Positions 1 through 7,882 of a stretch of DNA of 64,000 bases are shown here, in pieces. A program made the translations under genes and the position numbers. Numbering within the stretch: the first letter of the stretch is position 1; every line of letters begins with the position of its first letter. The notes below the pieces were generated by a model, which worked only from the letters and a program-made list of their open reading frames with translations, did not search any database and was not told where the DNA came from. Source of the DNA: Agrobacterium tumefaciens str. B6 (GTDB lineage: Bacteria; Pseudomonadota; Alphaproteobacteria; Rhizobiales; Rhizobiaceae); NCBI RefSeq assembly GCF_001541315.1, contig NZ_LMVK01000001.1:653116-717115 (forward strand). Reading direction: 5' to 3'.

Positions 1-312
1 TTCCGAGAGCGTGCCGGTGACGAAAACCGCCGCGATCCAGCCGATCAGGAAGCCCGTCGTCGGCGTGGTGAAGATGGAAAGGCCGCCGCGTCCGCCCGAA
101 AGCACCGGCAGGCCGATGGCGGCAATCAGGATTGTCAGGAGAACCGCGAGCGTACCGCGCTTTGCGCCGAGGACGACGCCTGCCAGCATGACGCCGAGCG
201 ACTGCGCGGTGATCGGCACCGGAATGAAACCGAGCGTGATCGGCGGCAGCAGCCCGAGTGCGATGATGATGGCGGAAAACAGCGAAATCAGCACAAGGTC
301 GCGGGTCGTCAT
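1..312 (-). CDS. bioY: BioY, substrate-binding subunit of the biotin transporter (3' end cut by window edge)
   Basis: The first 104 codons are present, starting at ATG 312. The protein begins MTTRDLVLISLFSAIIIALG and continues with very hydrophobic segments and the motif FIPVPITAQSLGVMLAGVVLG, which is typical of BioY. BioY is the membrane S-component that binds biotin and works with the BioM ATPase and the BioN transmembrane coupling protein as an ECF-type importer. It lies only 5 bp after bioN, so bioM-bioN-bioY is one transcription unit. The C-terminal half is outside the window. Assignment is confident from sequence and context. Confidence 0.9.
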   Translation of the reverse strand, partial: MTTRDLVLISLFSAIIIALGLLPPITLGFIPVPITAQSLGVMLAGVVLGAKRGTLAVLLTILIAAIGLPVLSGGRGGLSIFTTPTTGFLIGWIAAVFVTGTLSE

Positions 313-317
313 GACGC

Positions 318-950
318 TCAAAACTCCGGATGGTTATCTGGCCGCAAGCTTTGGCCTCTGAAACCGCGCGCGTCAATGGCGTCGGCAATGGCATCGGCAT
401 CCTTCAACGTCATAATGACGAGCGGCACGATGATGGTGGCCATGCGCACCGGCAGGCCGCGCGCCCGGTGCGCGTCACGCACCGCATGGTAACGATTGAC
501 GATCTCAGGCACGAACCGCACCACCAGCCCGACGGCAAGTCCGATATCGGCGGCCTTGACCAGCCCCAGCCGTTCCAGAGGGGCTGCGGCACGCGTAATC
601 TCGTCCATGAATTGCGAAATGCTGACGGTGATGGTGACGGCGGTGGCAAGCAGCGCCAGCGCCGGCAGCCGCAGAAGATTGACACTCGCATCATGGGCCG
701 GAAGCAGGAGATAGCTGAAACCGGCGACGAGGAAGATGGTCAGCATCACCGGCCGCAGCCGCAGGCCGATCTCGTGGAAGGGCAGGCGTGTCTCGCGCAG
801 GATGGCGGCGGCGAGAACCACGGCGCATCCCAGAAGCGGCAGATCGCGGGTGAGGAACAGCGCGATGCTGAAGCCCATAAGCGTCAGGAGCTTGACGGGC
901 GGCGAGACGCGGTAGAGCCAGCCGGTGCCTTCGACATGCAGCGATTTCAT
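318..950 (-). CDS. bioN: BioN, transmembrane coupling protein of the ECF biotin transporter
   Basis: This 210-residue protein has several membrane segments (for example LLTLMGFSIALFL and LTIFLVAGFSYLLL) and, near the C terminus, the RGL and DARGFRG elements typical of CbiQ/EcfT-family proteins, which couple ATP hydrolysis to substrate release. Its start overlaps the bioM stop by 4 bp and bioY follows after 5 bp, so translational coupling is likely. The length fits BioN, which is shorter than the generic EcfT. Function as the biotin transporter T-component rests on family membership and on the bioMNY order. Confidence 0.92.
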   Translation of the reverse strand: MKSLHVEGTGWLYRVSPPVKLLTLMGFSIALFLTRDLPLLGCAVVLAAAILRETRLPFHEIGLRLRPVMLTIFLVAGFSYLLLPAHDASVNLLRLPALALLATAVTITVSISQFMDEITRAAAPLERLGLVKAADIGLAVGLVVRFVPEIVNRYHAVRDAHRARGLPVRMATIIVPLVIMTLKDADAIADAIDARGFRGQSLRPDNHPEF

Positions 951-1627
951 CGCGATGCCACCTCCAGATAATGCGCAACCGCCTCTTCGGGGCCGGCATC
1001 GGCAACCAGCGCGCCTTCATGGAAAACCAGCACGCGGTCGAAGCCTGCAACCAGCGACAGGTCATGGGTGATGACAACAAGCGCCTGCGACAGCGCCGCC
1101 ATGGTTTTTTCAACGATAGTACGGTTTTTCAGATCGAGCTGGTTGGTCGGTTCATCGAGAATGAGGATTTGCGGATCGGTGACCAGAAGGGCGGCAAGCG
1201 CTGCAAGCTGCAGTTCTCCGCCGGAAAGCTCATGCGCGCGCCGCTCTTCCAGATGGGGAATGCCGAGCCGCGCAAGAACGGCCTTCACCCGGTTTTCGGT
1301 TTCCGTCCTGCCGAGGCCGAGCCGCTTGAGGCCGAAGGCGACATCGTCGCGCACGATCGGCAGGATGATCTGGTTCTGCGGATTCTGGAAGATGAAGCCG
1401 ACCGTCTGCAAGACCGCTTTGGCGTCGCTCACGGTGTCGAGACCGTTTACCGAAACCTTGCCTGCACTCGGCTTGTTCAGCCCGTTGATCAGCCGGGCAA
1501 AGGTGGTCTTGCCGGAACCATTGAGGCCGATCACGCCGATGCGCCGTTCCGTCAATGTCACAGACAGCGGCTGCAGGGCCTGCCGGCCCTCGAAAGCGAC
1601 ACCGGCGGCATCGAAACGGATTTCCAA
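947..1627 (-). CDS. bioM: BioM, ATPase of the ECF biotin transporter
   Basis: A 226-residue ABC ATPase. Walker A is GLNGSGKT (residues 34-41), followed by the Q-loop region FIFQNPQNQ, the signature LSGGE and Walker B LILDEPTNQLD, all intact. It energises biotin uptake together with BioN and BioY, which follow directly on the same strand. It is the first gene of the unit. The 113 bp separating it from the divergent gene at 1741 should hold its promoter. Only a poor partial match to the rhizobial BioR operator is visible there. Confidence 0.94.
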   Translation of the reverse strand: MEIRFDAAGVAFEGRQALQPLSVTLTERRIGVIGLNGSGKTTFARLINGLNKPSAGKVSVNGLDTVSDAKAVLQTVGFIFQNPQNQIILPIVRDDVAFGLKRLGLGRTETENRVKAVLARLGIPHLEERRAHELSGGELQLAALAALLVTDPQILILDEPTNQLDLKNRTIVEKTMAALSQALVVITHDLSLVAGFDRVLVFHEGALVADAGPEEAVAHYLEVASR

Positions 1628-1740
1628 GCTTACATCCTCGCGCTCGTTTTCCGGTTCTATACCCCGTCATCAACAGAAGTGAAACAAGGAACAAAAAAAG
1701 AACATTGCAATCCTGAAAAAGCCGTCATACCTTTTGCGCC

Positions 1741-2937
1741 ATGACGATCAAGGTTTCGAACGAAGCGGCAAGGCGGATTTTTCTGGCGCGGCAGGGGCTT
1801 TGCTCCCCGCCCGGCAAGGCGCTTTCCAAGGATGGCCTGCTGCAGCTCATCACCGATATCGGTTTTGTGCAGGTGGACAGCATCGGCACCGTGGAGCGCG
1901 CCCACCACCAGATTATCTTCTCACGCAACCAGACCTACAGGCGTGACCATCTGACCACGCTGCTGGAAAAGGACCGCGCGCTTTTCGAGCACTGGACGCA
2001 TGACGCTTCCATCGTACCGACGGAGTTTTACCCCTATTGGAAACACCGCTTCCGCCGCCGCGAGCCGATCATTCAGGAGCGCTGGCGCAAATGGCATGGA
2101 GAGGGCTTCGATGCCGCTTTCGGCGAAACGCTGGAGCGCATCGCCGCCACCGGCCCGGTTCTGGCGCGGGAGCTGAAGGAGGAGGGGCATCAGTCCGGCG
2201 GCTGGTGGAACTGGCATCCCTCCAAGACGGCGCTCGAATATTTATGGCACACCGGCAAGCTCGCCATATCCGGCCGCGTGAATTTCCAGAAGGTCTATGA
2301 TCTCGCCGAGCGTGTCATTCCCGGCGAGCACCACGAAACCGAGGTGGAGCACGCCGAATTTGTCGACTGGGCCTGCCGCGAAGCGCTGAAGCGGCTGGGT
2401 TTCGCCACCCATGGCGAAATCGCCGCCTTTTTCGATCTCGTCACCCCGCAGGAGGCGAGGGACTGGGTCAAGAGCCATCGCGATGAACTCTGCGAGGTTT
2501 CGCTTCTCTCCAGCGACGGAGACACCGCCCGCCCGTCTTTTGCCTTTGCCGATTTCACCGCCGACCTGACGGATGTACCGGAACCCTCCGCCCGCGTCCG
2601 TGTCCTCAGCCCCTTCGATCCGCTGTTGCGCGACCGAAACCGCACGGAACGGCTGTTCGGCTTTTATTACCGCATCGAGGTCTTCGTGCCCGAGCCGAAA
2701 CGGCAATATGGCTATTATGTCTTCCCGCTTCTGGAGGGCGACCGGATGATCGGCCGCATCGACATGAAGGCGGATCGCAAGCGCGGCACGCTGGATGTGC
2801 GCCGCCTGTGGCTGGAGCCTGGCGTGCGCGCCTCAGCAGGACGGCTTGAAAAGCTCGACGCGGAACTATCGCGGCTTGCGAAGTTTACCGGGGTTGAGAG
2901 CGTGAATTATCTGGAGGGCTGGCGGGAGGACAAATGA
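1741..2937 (+). CDS. YcaQ/AlkX-type winged-helix DNA glycosylase (crosslink repair family)
   Basis: A 398-residue protein of the YcaQ (former DUF1006) family. The N-terminal part carries the family motif QVDSI, with Gln44 and Asp46 corresponding to the catalytic Q-x-D of YcaQ-type glycosylases, followed by the conserved HWTHDAS and winged-helix segments. Characterised relatives unhook interstrand crosslinks and remove bulky alkylated bases. The gene stands alone, divergent from bioM. The start is ATG at 1741. The Q-x-D rather than Q-x-Q spelling favours the YcaQ/AlkX branch over AlkZ; substrate range is not deducible. Confidence 0.85.
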   Translation: MTIKVSNEAARRIFLARQGLCSPPGKALSKDGLLQLITDIGFVQVDSIGTVERAHHQIIFSRNQTYRRDHLTTLLEKDRALFEHWTHDASIVPTEFYPYWKHRFRRREPIIQERWRKWHGEGFDAAFGETLERIAATGPVLARELKEEGHQSGGWWNWHPSKTALEYLWHTGKLAISGRVNFQKVYDLAERVIPGEHHETEVEHAEFVDWACREALKRLGFATHGEIAAFFDLVTPQEARDWVKSHRDELCEVSLLSSDGDTARPSFAFADFTADLTDVPEPSARVRVLSPFDPLLRDRNRTERLFGFYYRIEVFVPEPKRQYGYYVFPLLEGDRMIGRIDMKADRKRGTLDVRRLWLEPGVRASAGRLEKLDAELSRLAKFTGVESVNYLEGWREDK

Positions 2938-2986
2938 AGGTGTCTTTTCGCGGTGCCTGAATGTAGTGGCGAGCGCCGCCACACTC

Positions 2987-3133
2987 GACGTCATCCTCGC
3001 CCTTGAGGCGAGGATCCACAAGCCGCGGAGACAATGGCTTCCGGGATCATGACTTCACGTGTCCGGAACATCTCAAGCGTGTCACGTCGGGAACTGCGGG
3101 ATGGATCCTCGGCACAAGGCCGAGGATGACGCC
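2987..3133. repeat. Rhizobial palindromic intergenic repeat, copy 1 (short type)
   Basis: Outer arms begin GACGTCATCCTCG and end CGAGGATGACGCC, and each arm is itself a hairpin (CCTCGcccttgaggCGAGG; CCTCGGcacaaggCCGAGG). It lies between the convergent ends of the ycaQ-like gene and ribB and resembles the RIME-type elements described in Rhizobiaceae. Confidence 0.7.
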
Positions 3134-3183
3134 GAACGGGCGAAGAGCGCGCCAAGCCGAAGCGCTCTCGCGAAGCCCCTAAA

Positions 3184-4284
3184 TCACCCGATATCCGTCG
3201 CCGAAATTTTGATGCCAAAGCCTTCCAGGCCGACATAATGACGCTCGCGTGTCGTCATCAGCTTGATCGAGCTGATGCCGAGGTCTTTGAGGATCTGCGC
3301 ACCGAGACCGATTTCCAGCCATTCGTTTTCACGTGAGCGGGCCTGCGCATGCGCCTCGTCGGGATCACGCGCCTTGCGACGGCCGGCCACCTGGCCGACG
3401 CCGACGGAGCCCTCACGCAGATAGACGATGACGCCGCGGCCTTCCTCGGCAATCTTCTGCATATAGTGCTGCACCGGCTGGCGGTCGCCGAACACGTCGT
3501 CGGCGACATTTTCCGGGTGCAGGCGAACGGGAATGTCGACACCGTCTCTGATATCGCCGAAAATCACCGCCATATGCTGCATCCGGTCCCAGGGCAGGGA
3601 ATAGGTTTGCGCCTTGGCCGGTCCGAACGGCGTTTCGATGGTGAAGGAGGATTCCATCTCCACCAGCGTTTCCTTGCGCTGGCGATAGGCGATGAGGTCG
3701 GCGACGGAAACCTGCTTCAGCTTGTGTTTTTCCGCAAAGGCGGTGCCCTGCGGTCCGCGCGTCACGGTGCCGTCATCATTGACGAGTTCGCAGATGACCC
3801 CGATGGGCGGCAGGCCCGCAAGCTTGCAGAGATCGACCGCCGCTTCGGTATGGCCGGAGCGCATCAGGACGCCACCTTCACGGGCAATCAGCGGGAAGAT
3901 GTGGCCCGGCCGGGTAAAATCGGCAGCCCCGACATTGGGATTGGCGAGATTGCGCACGGTTAGCGTCCGGTCATCGGCGGAAATGCCCGTCGTGGTGCCG
4001 TGCTTGAAATCGACGCTGACGGTGAAGGCCGTCGTGTGCGCGCTATCATTTTCCGCCACCATGGCGTTGAGGTTCAGCCGCTTGGCTTCTTCGCGCGGCA
4101 TGGGCGCGCAGACGATGCCGGAGGTGTGGCGCACGATGAAAGCCATCTTTTCCGCCGTGCAATGCACCGCCGAAATGATCAGATCGCCTTCATTCTCTCG
4201 GTCGTCATCATCGGTCACGACGACGATTTCGCCTGCTTCGAAAGCGCGAATGGCGTCGACAACGCGTTTCTGGTCATAGGCCAT
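3184..4284 (-). CDS. ribB: 3,4-dihydroxy-2-butanone 4-phosphate synthase with a degenerate GTP cyclohydrolase II-like domain
   Basis: 366 residues. Residues 1-205 form a complete RibB domain: DDDDRENEGD near residues 24-33, HTSGIVCAPM, TGISADDR, and RSGHTEAAVDL. It converts ribulose 5-phosphate to the four-carbon riboflavin precursor. The C-terminal half aligns in outline with RibA (for example REGSVGVG near the position of a RibA loop) but lacks the three-cysteine zinc motif needed for GTP cyclohydrolase II, so it is probably not a working RibA. The gene follows aroC with an 11-bp gap, indicating one operon. The start is ATG 4284, preceded by a GGGGG tract. Confidence 0.92.
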   Translation of the reverse strand: MAYDQKRVVDAIRAFEAGEIVVVTDDDDRENEGDLIISAVHCTAEKMAFIVRHTSGIVCAPMPREEAKRLNLNAMVAENDSAHTTAFTVSVDFKHGTTTGISADDRTLTVRNLANPNVGAADFTRPGHIFPLIAREGGVLMRSGHTEAAVDLCKLAGLPPIGVICELVNDDGTVTRGPQGTAFAEKHKLKQVSVADLIAYRQRKETLVEMESSFTIETPFGPAKAQTYSLPWDRMQHMAVIFGDIRDGVDIPVRLHPENVADDVFGDRQPVQHYMQKIAEEGRGVIVYLREGSVGVGQVAGRRKARDPDEAHAQARSRENEWLEIGLGAQILKDLGISSIKLMTTRERHYVGLEGFGIKISATDIG

Positions 4285-4295
4285 GGCGGTCCCCC

Positions 4296-5393
4296 TTATT
4301 TCAGCCGGCCGGTCTGGCCGCGGTCTCGCAGATAATGGTCGGCAACGGTGCAGGCGATCATCGCTTCGCCGATCGGCACGGCGCGGATGCCGACGCAGGG
4401 GTCATGGCGCCCCTTGGTGCGCACATCGACATTATTGCCGTCGGTATCGATGGACAGGCGCTCCGTCAGAATGGAGGAGGTGGGCTTGATGGCAAAGCGC
4501 GCGATGACAGGTTCACCGGTCGCGATGCCGCCCAGAATGCCGCCGGCGTGGTTGGAGAGGAAGATCGGCTTGCCGTCATTGCCCATGCGCATCTCATCGG
4601 CATTTTCCTCGCCGGAAAGCTCGGCGGAGGCGAAACCTTCGCCGATCTCTACACCCTTGACGGCGTTGATCGACATCAGGTTTGAGGCGATATCCTGGTC
4701 GAGCTTGGCATAAATGGGGGCGCCAATACCGGCCGGAACGCCCTCCGCCACCACTTCGACAACGGCCCCGATGGAGGAGCCGGCCTTGCGGATGCCGTCG
4801 AGATAGTCTTCCCACACCGGCACCATGGCTGCATCCGGGCAGAAGAACGGGTTCTGATCGACCTGATCCCAATCCCAGTTGTCGCGGTTGATCCTGTGCT
4901 TGCCGATCTGCACCAGCGCGCCGCGCACATTGAGGCTCGGCACCACCTTGCGGGCGATTGCGCCGGCGGCGACACGCGCCGCCGTTTCGCGGGCGGAGGA
5001 GCGTCCACCGCCGCGATAATCGCGAATGCCGTATTTCAGGTCATAGGTGAAGTCGGCATGGCCGGGACGGAAACGCTTGGCGATCTCGCCGTAATCCTTG
5101 GAACGCTGGTCGGTATTCTCGATCAGCATCGAAATCGGCGTGCCTGTTGTTATCATCGTCTCGCCGTCCTCATCCAGCATCACGCCGGAGAGAACCTTGA
5201 CGATGTCATCTTCGCGCCGCTGGGTCACGAAGCGGCTCTGGCCGGGTTTGCGCTTGTCCATCCAGTGCTGCACCTCGGCAAGGGTGAAGCGGATGCCGGG
5301 CGGGCAGCCATCCACCACGCAGCCAAGTGCCGGCCCATGGCTTTCTCCCCAGGTGGTAACACGGAAAAGATGACCGAAACTGTTATGCGACAT
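4296..5393 (-). CDS. aroC: Chorismate synthase
   Basis: 365 residues starting [20 protein letters not shown] at ATG 5393. The reading frame extends 9 bp upstream only through a TTG codon, so the ATG is preferred. Family signatures are present: [18 protein letters not shown], the RPGHADFTY block, the [18 protein letters not shown] block, and the C-terminal [19 protein letters not shown]. It converts EPSP to chorismate using reduced FMN, the last step of the shikimate pathway. Pairing with ribB in one unit places an FMN-dependent enzyme beside riboflavin synthesis, although that link is only suggestive. Confidence 0.97.
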   Translation of the reverse strand: MSHNSFGHLFRVTTWGESHGPALGCVVDGCPPGIRFTLAEVQHWMDKRKPGQSRFVTQRREDDIVKVLSGVMLDEDGETMITTGTPISMLIENTDQRSKDYGEIAKRFRPGHADFTYDLKYGIRDYRGGGRSSARETAARVAAGAIARKVVPSLNVRGALVQIGKHRINRDNWDWDQVDQNPFFCPDAAMVPVWEDYLDGIRKAGSSIGAVVEVVAEGVPAGIGAPIYAKLDQDIASNLMSINAVKGVEIGEGFASAELSGEENADEMRMGNDGKPIFLSNHAGGILGGIATGEPVIARFAIKPTSSILTERLSIDTDGNNVDVRTKGRHDPCVGIRAVPIGEAMIACTVADHYLRDRGQTGRLK

Positions 5394-5799
5394 AGTTCTC
5401 AAAACCGGAAAACAGGGCGCCTGTGGACAGCGCCGTTTGAAACAAGCGGATTTGTCTTAGTGGAAAATCCGGGCAAGGCAAAAGCCTTTCTTTCACGGCA
5501 AGCCCGATAAGGAGGTGACGCACCGTCCACAGCGGCGCGGCCGGGGCCGGAACGGCGTGTTTCATCAATAAATGGATCGTATCGCCTGATTGATTCGCGG
5601 GAAGACGAGGTTTTTCCGGGATGACGAAAATGTAAAAGCGCCGTCGTTTTCCACGCTAATCCCGAGTTTTCCAATATTGCCGGGAAATGCGGTGTAAAAA
5701 TCACTAACGGCTTGAACGCGATCCCAAATCCGTTCATCAATTGGGCCGAAAATGTCATGGTTGCGGGCAATTTCCGCCACATTCGAAAGGCAATTCTTC
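5394..5799. other. Intergenic region between aroC and the DUF1344 gene
   Basis: About 400 bp with no supported gene. It must hold the promoters of aroC (minus) and the DUF1344 gene (plus). It contains an unusually perfect Shine-Dalgarno sequence, AAGGAGGTGA at 5509-5518, with no start codon at usable distance. Confidence 0.5.
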
Positions 5800-6102
5800 A
5801 TGCATGTAAGGTTTTCACGCAAATCCACGAAAGCTAGATCGATGCGTATGATGATTGCCGCCCTTCTGGCCGCCACCAACCTTTTGATGCCCATCAACAG
5901 CTTCGCGCAGAGCGTCGATGTGGAAGGCACGATCAGCAAGATCGATGCGAATGGGCTGAGCATTACGCTCAACGACGGCAAGACCTATCGCGTACCGGAA
6001 GAGTTCAATTTCGAAGGTCTGAAAGCGGGCGTGAAGGTCGTGGTTTTCTACACGGAAGTGGATGGCAAACGCGTGGTCGACGATCTTCAGGTCGTTGAGT
6101 AA
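5800..6102 (+). CDS. DUF1344 family small exported protein
   Basis: A 100-residue protein beginning at ATG 5800, chosen because AAAGG lies 9 bp upstream; a shorter start at 5842 is possible. It has a basic N-terminus, a hydrophobic stretch MMIAALLAATNLLMPINSFA and a likely signal peptidase site at FAQS. The mature part, with VDVEGTISKIDANGLSITLNDGKTY, matches the rhizobial DUF1344 family of small periplasmic beta-rich proteins of unknown function. Nothing in the neighbourhood suggests a role. Confidence 0.8.
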   Translation: MHVRFSRKSTKARSMRMMIAALLAATNLLMPINSFAQSVDVEGTISKIDANGLSITLNDGKTYRVPEEFNFEGLKAGVKVVVFYTEVDGKRVVDDLQVVE

Positions 6103-6172
6103 GGCTGCGGTTGCGGCTTTGCCTGTGACGGGGCGAACCTCTGTAAACTTGTTCGGGAAGCACCAACATTTC

Positions 6173-6286
6173 CGTCATGCCGGACTTGATCCGGCATCCA
6201 GCCGACGCGTGTCTGCGCGGCGGGATGAATCTTTTCAGCCCAAGGACTTGGGCTGGCTGGATTCCGGCTCAGGGCCGGAATGACGG
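6173..6286. repeat. Rhizobial palindromic intergenic repeat, copy 2 (long type, inverted orientation)
   Basis: Outer arms are CCGTCATGCCGGACTTGATC and GGCCGGAATGACGG. The central hairpin CAGCCCAAGgaCTTGGGCTG and the module GACGCGTGTCTGCGC are present, inverted relative to the copies at 13450, 40310 and 51406. Confidence 0.75.
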
Positions 6287-6308
6287 GAGAGGGGGTGACC
6301 CATGCCCC

Positions 6309-6902
6309 TCACGAAATCCACTCCGCACTGTTCCTGTTGATCTCGACCTTCAAAATCCGGTCCTGCGGAATCTGCGTTCGCGACGCCTCATCCTTGTCCA
6401 TGCCTGATACCAGCCGGAAGATCGAGCGGATCACGCCGCCATGGCAGACGCAGATCGTTGGAACCTCAACGGAGGAAAGCCATGCGCCGATGCGCCAGGA
6501 GAGGATTTCGTAACTTTCGGCATCCTGGCCGGGGGGAATGAAATCCCACTTGTTGGCCTTGCGCGCCTTCACCCGGTCCGGGAATTCTTTTTTCAGCTCC
6601 GGCAGGGTCTGTCCCTCCCAGTCGCCGAAGGAAACTTCGATCAGGCGATCGTCGGTGCGATAGGCGAGCGGATCGAGGCCCATCGCCGCGCGCATCAGTT
6701 CCATGGTTTCGCGTGTGCGCCCGAGCGGGCTTGCCACATAATCGAAGTCCGTGGCCTGTTCTCCCAGCAGATGCGCAAGGAGTTTGCCGTTACCGACCGC
6801 CTGCTGGCGGCCAAAGTCATTGAGCGGAATGTCTTTCTGGCCCTGAAGCCGGCGTATCGCATTCCAGTCCGTTTGTCCGTGCCGGATCACATAGACGAGC
6901 AA
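6309..6902 (-). CDS. Histidine phosphatase family protein (phosphoglycerate mutase-like)
   Basis: 197 residues with the phosphohistidine motif RHGQTDWN (residues 7-14), a second-arm region LGRTRETMELM, the acidic EVSFGDWEGQT block and the closing CHGGVIRS motif, so all core catalytic residues are visible. Such enzymes dephosphorylate small phospho-metabolites; the substrate cannot be told, and a true glycolytic mutase is unlikely at this length. The start is TTG 6902, since no ATG precedes the conserved LVYVIRHG strand. It lies 30 bp downstream of fabI on the same strand and is probably co-transcribed. Confidence 0.88.
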   Translation of the reverse strand: MLVYVIRHGQTDWNAIRRLQGQKDIPLNDFGRQQAVGNGKLLAHLLGEQATDFDYVASPLGRTRETMELMRAAMGLDPLAYRTDDRLIEVSFGDWEGQTLPELKKEFPDRVKARKANKWDFIPPGQDAESYEILSWRIGAWLSSVEVPTICVCHGGVIRSIFRLVSGMDKDEASRTQIPQDRILKVEINRNSAEWIS

Positions 6903-6932
6903 GGCGATACCCCGTTTTCAAACTTCGCAGGC

Positions 6933-7751
6933 TTAGTCCTTCACCACCGAAATGTCAGGCGCATCCACGGCCTTCATGCCGATGGTGTGGTAACCGGAAT
7001 CGACATGGTGGATTTCGCCGGTCACGCCGGTGGAAAGGTCGGACAGCAGGTAAAGCGCCGACTTGCCGACTTCCTCGATGGAAACGGTGCGCTTCAGCGG
7101 CGCATTATATTCGTTCCACTTCAGAATATAACGGAAGTCGCCGATGCCGGAAGCCGCAAGCGTCTTGATCGGGCCGGCGGAAACGGCGTTGACGCGGATG
7201 CCGCGGTTGCCGAGGTCGACAGCGAGATAACGCACGCTGGCCTCAAGGGCAGCCTTGGCCACGCCCATCACGTTGTAATTCGGCATGACCTTCTCGGCGC
7301 CGTAATAGGTCAGCGTGATGATCGAGCCGCCATCATTCATGATCGGTTCCGCGCGCTTGGCGACGGCCGCCAGCGAGAAGACGGAAATGTCCATGGTGCG
7401 GTTGAAGTTGTCGCGGCTGGTATCGAGGTAACGGCCGGTCAGCTCGTCCTTGTCGGAAAAGGCGATGGCGTGCACGACGAAGTCGATCTTGCCCCAGTGC
7501 TTTTCCAGCCCGGCAAAAACCGCATCGATCGTCTCGAGATCGGTCACGTCGCAGTGTCCGGCCATGAAGGCGCCAAGTTCCTGCGCCAGCGGCTCGACGC
7601 GCTTCTTCAATGCGTCGCCCTGCCAGGTGAGTGCGATTTCCGCGCCTGCGTCTGCGCAAGCCTTGGCAATGCCCCAAGCGATGGAACGATTATTGGCGAC
7701 ACCCATGATGAGGCCGCGTTTGCCAGCCATAAGACCGGATGCCTGAGCCAT
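6933..7751 (-). CDS. fabI: Enoyl-[acyl-carrier-protein] reductase (NADH), FabI type
   Basis: 272 residues. The N-terminal GLIMGVANNRSIAWGIAKA is the nucleotide-binding segment of FabI. The catalytic set Tyr149, Tyr159 and Lys166 occurs in TYYGAEKVMPNYNVMGVAKA, with the spacing expected of FabI. It reduces trans-2-enoyl-ACP in the last step of each fatty-acid elongation cycle. The start is ATG 7751 with GGGAG just upstream. A 15-bp perfect palindrome at 7783-7797 lies 31 bp before the start and is a candidate operator. Some rhizobia carry two FabI paralogues; this window shows only one. Confidence 0.96.
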   Translation of the reverse strand: MAQASGLMAGKRGLIMGVANNRSIAWGIAKACADAGAEIALTWQGDALKKRVEPLAQELGAFMAGHCDVTDLETIDAVFAGLEKHWGKIDFVVHAIAFSDKDELTGRYLDTSRDNFNRTMDISVFSLAAVAKRAEPIMNDGGSIITLTYYGAEKVMPNYNVMGVAKAALEASVRYLAVDLGNRGIRVNAVSAGPIKTLAASGIGDFRYILKWNEYNAPLKRTVSIEEVGKSALYLLSDLSTGVTGEIHHVDSGYHTIGMKAVDAPDISVVKD

Positions 7752-7782
7752 TTTGTGCTCCCTAATACTTTTGATCGGTCCT

Positions 7783-7797
7783 GCCTATGGCATAGGC
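7783..7797. promoter_or_regulatory. Perfect palindrome upstream of fabI, candidate operator
   Basis: GCCTATG and CATAGGC are exact inverted arms around one central base. Reading toward fabI, a TTGAAC hexamer lies 17 bp before CATAGG, so the palindrome would overlap a -10 element. The regulator is unknown. Confidence 0.4.
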
Positions 7798-7882
7798 TGC
7801 AATCCTGTTCAAGATTGCCAAAGATCATCAACTGTTAGGGAACGTAACAAAGGGTGCGTTGTCCCGGCTATTCGCAAAACTT

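Noticed and set aside
1651..1665. Possible BioR operator upstream of bioM
   Set aside because: Only TATAGA of the TTATAGATAA consensus matches (six of ten bases), with no symmetry; too weak to claim.
3184..5393. FMN riboswitch controlling ribB
   Set aside because: The gap between aroC and ribB is only 11 bp, and no conserved FMN-aptamer segments are visible upstream of aroC.
6441..7838. A 465-codon open frame antisense to fabI and the phosphatase gene
   Set aside because: It spans two well-supported minus-strand genes and their gap, has no recognisable domain, and is typical of GC-rich antisense frames.
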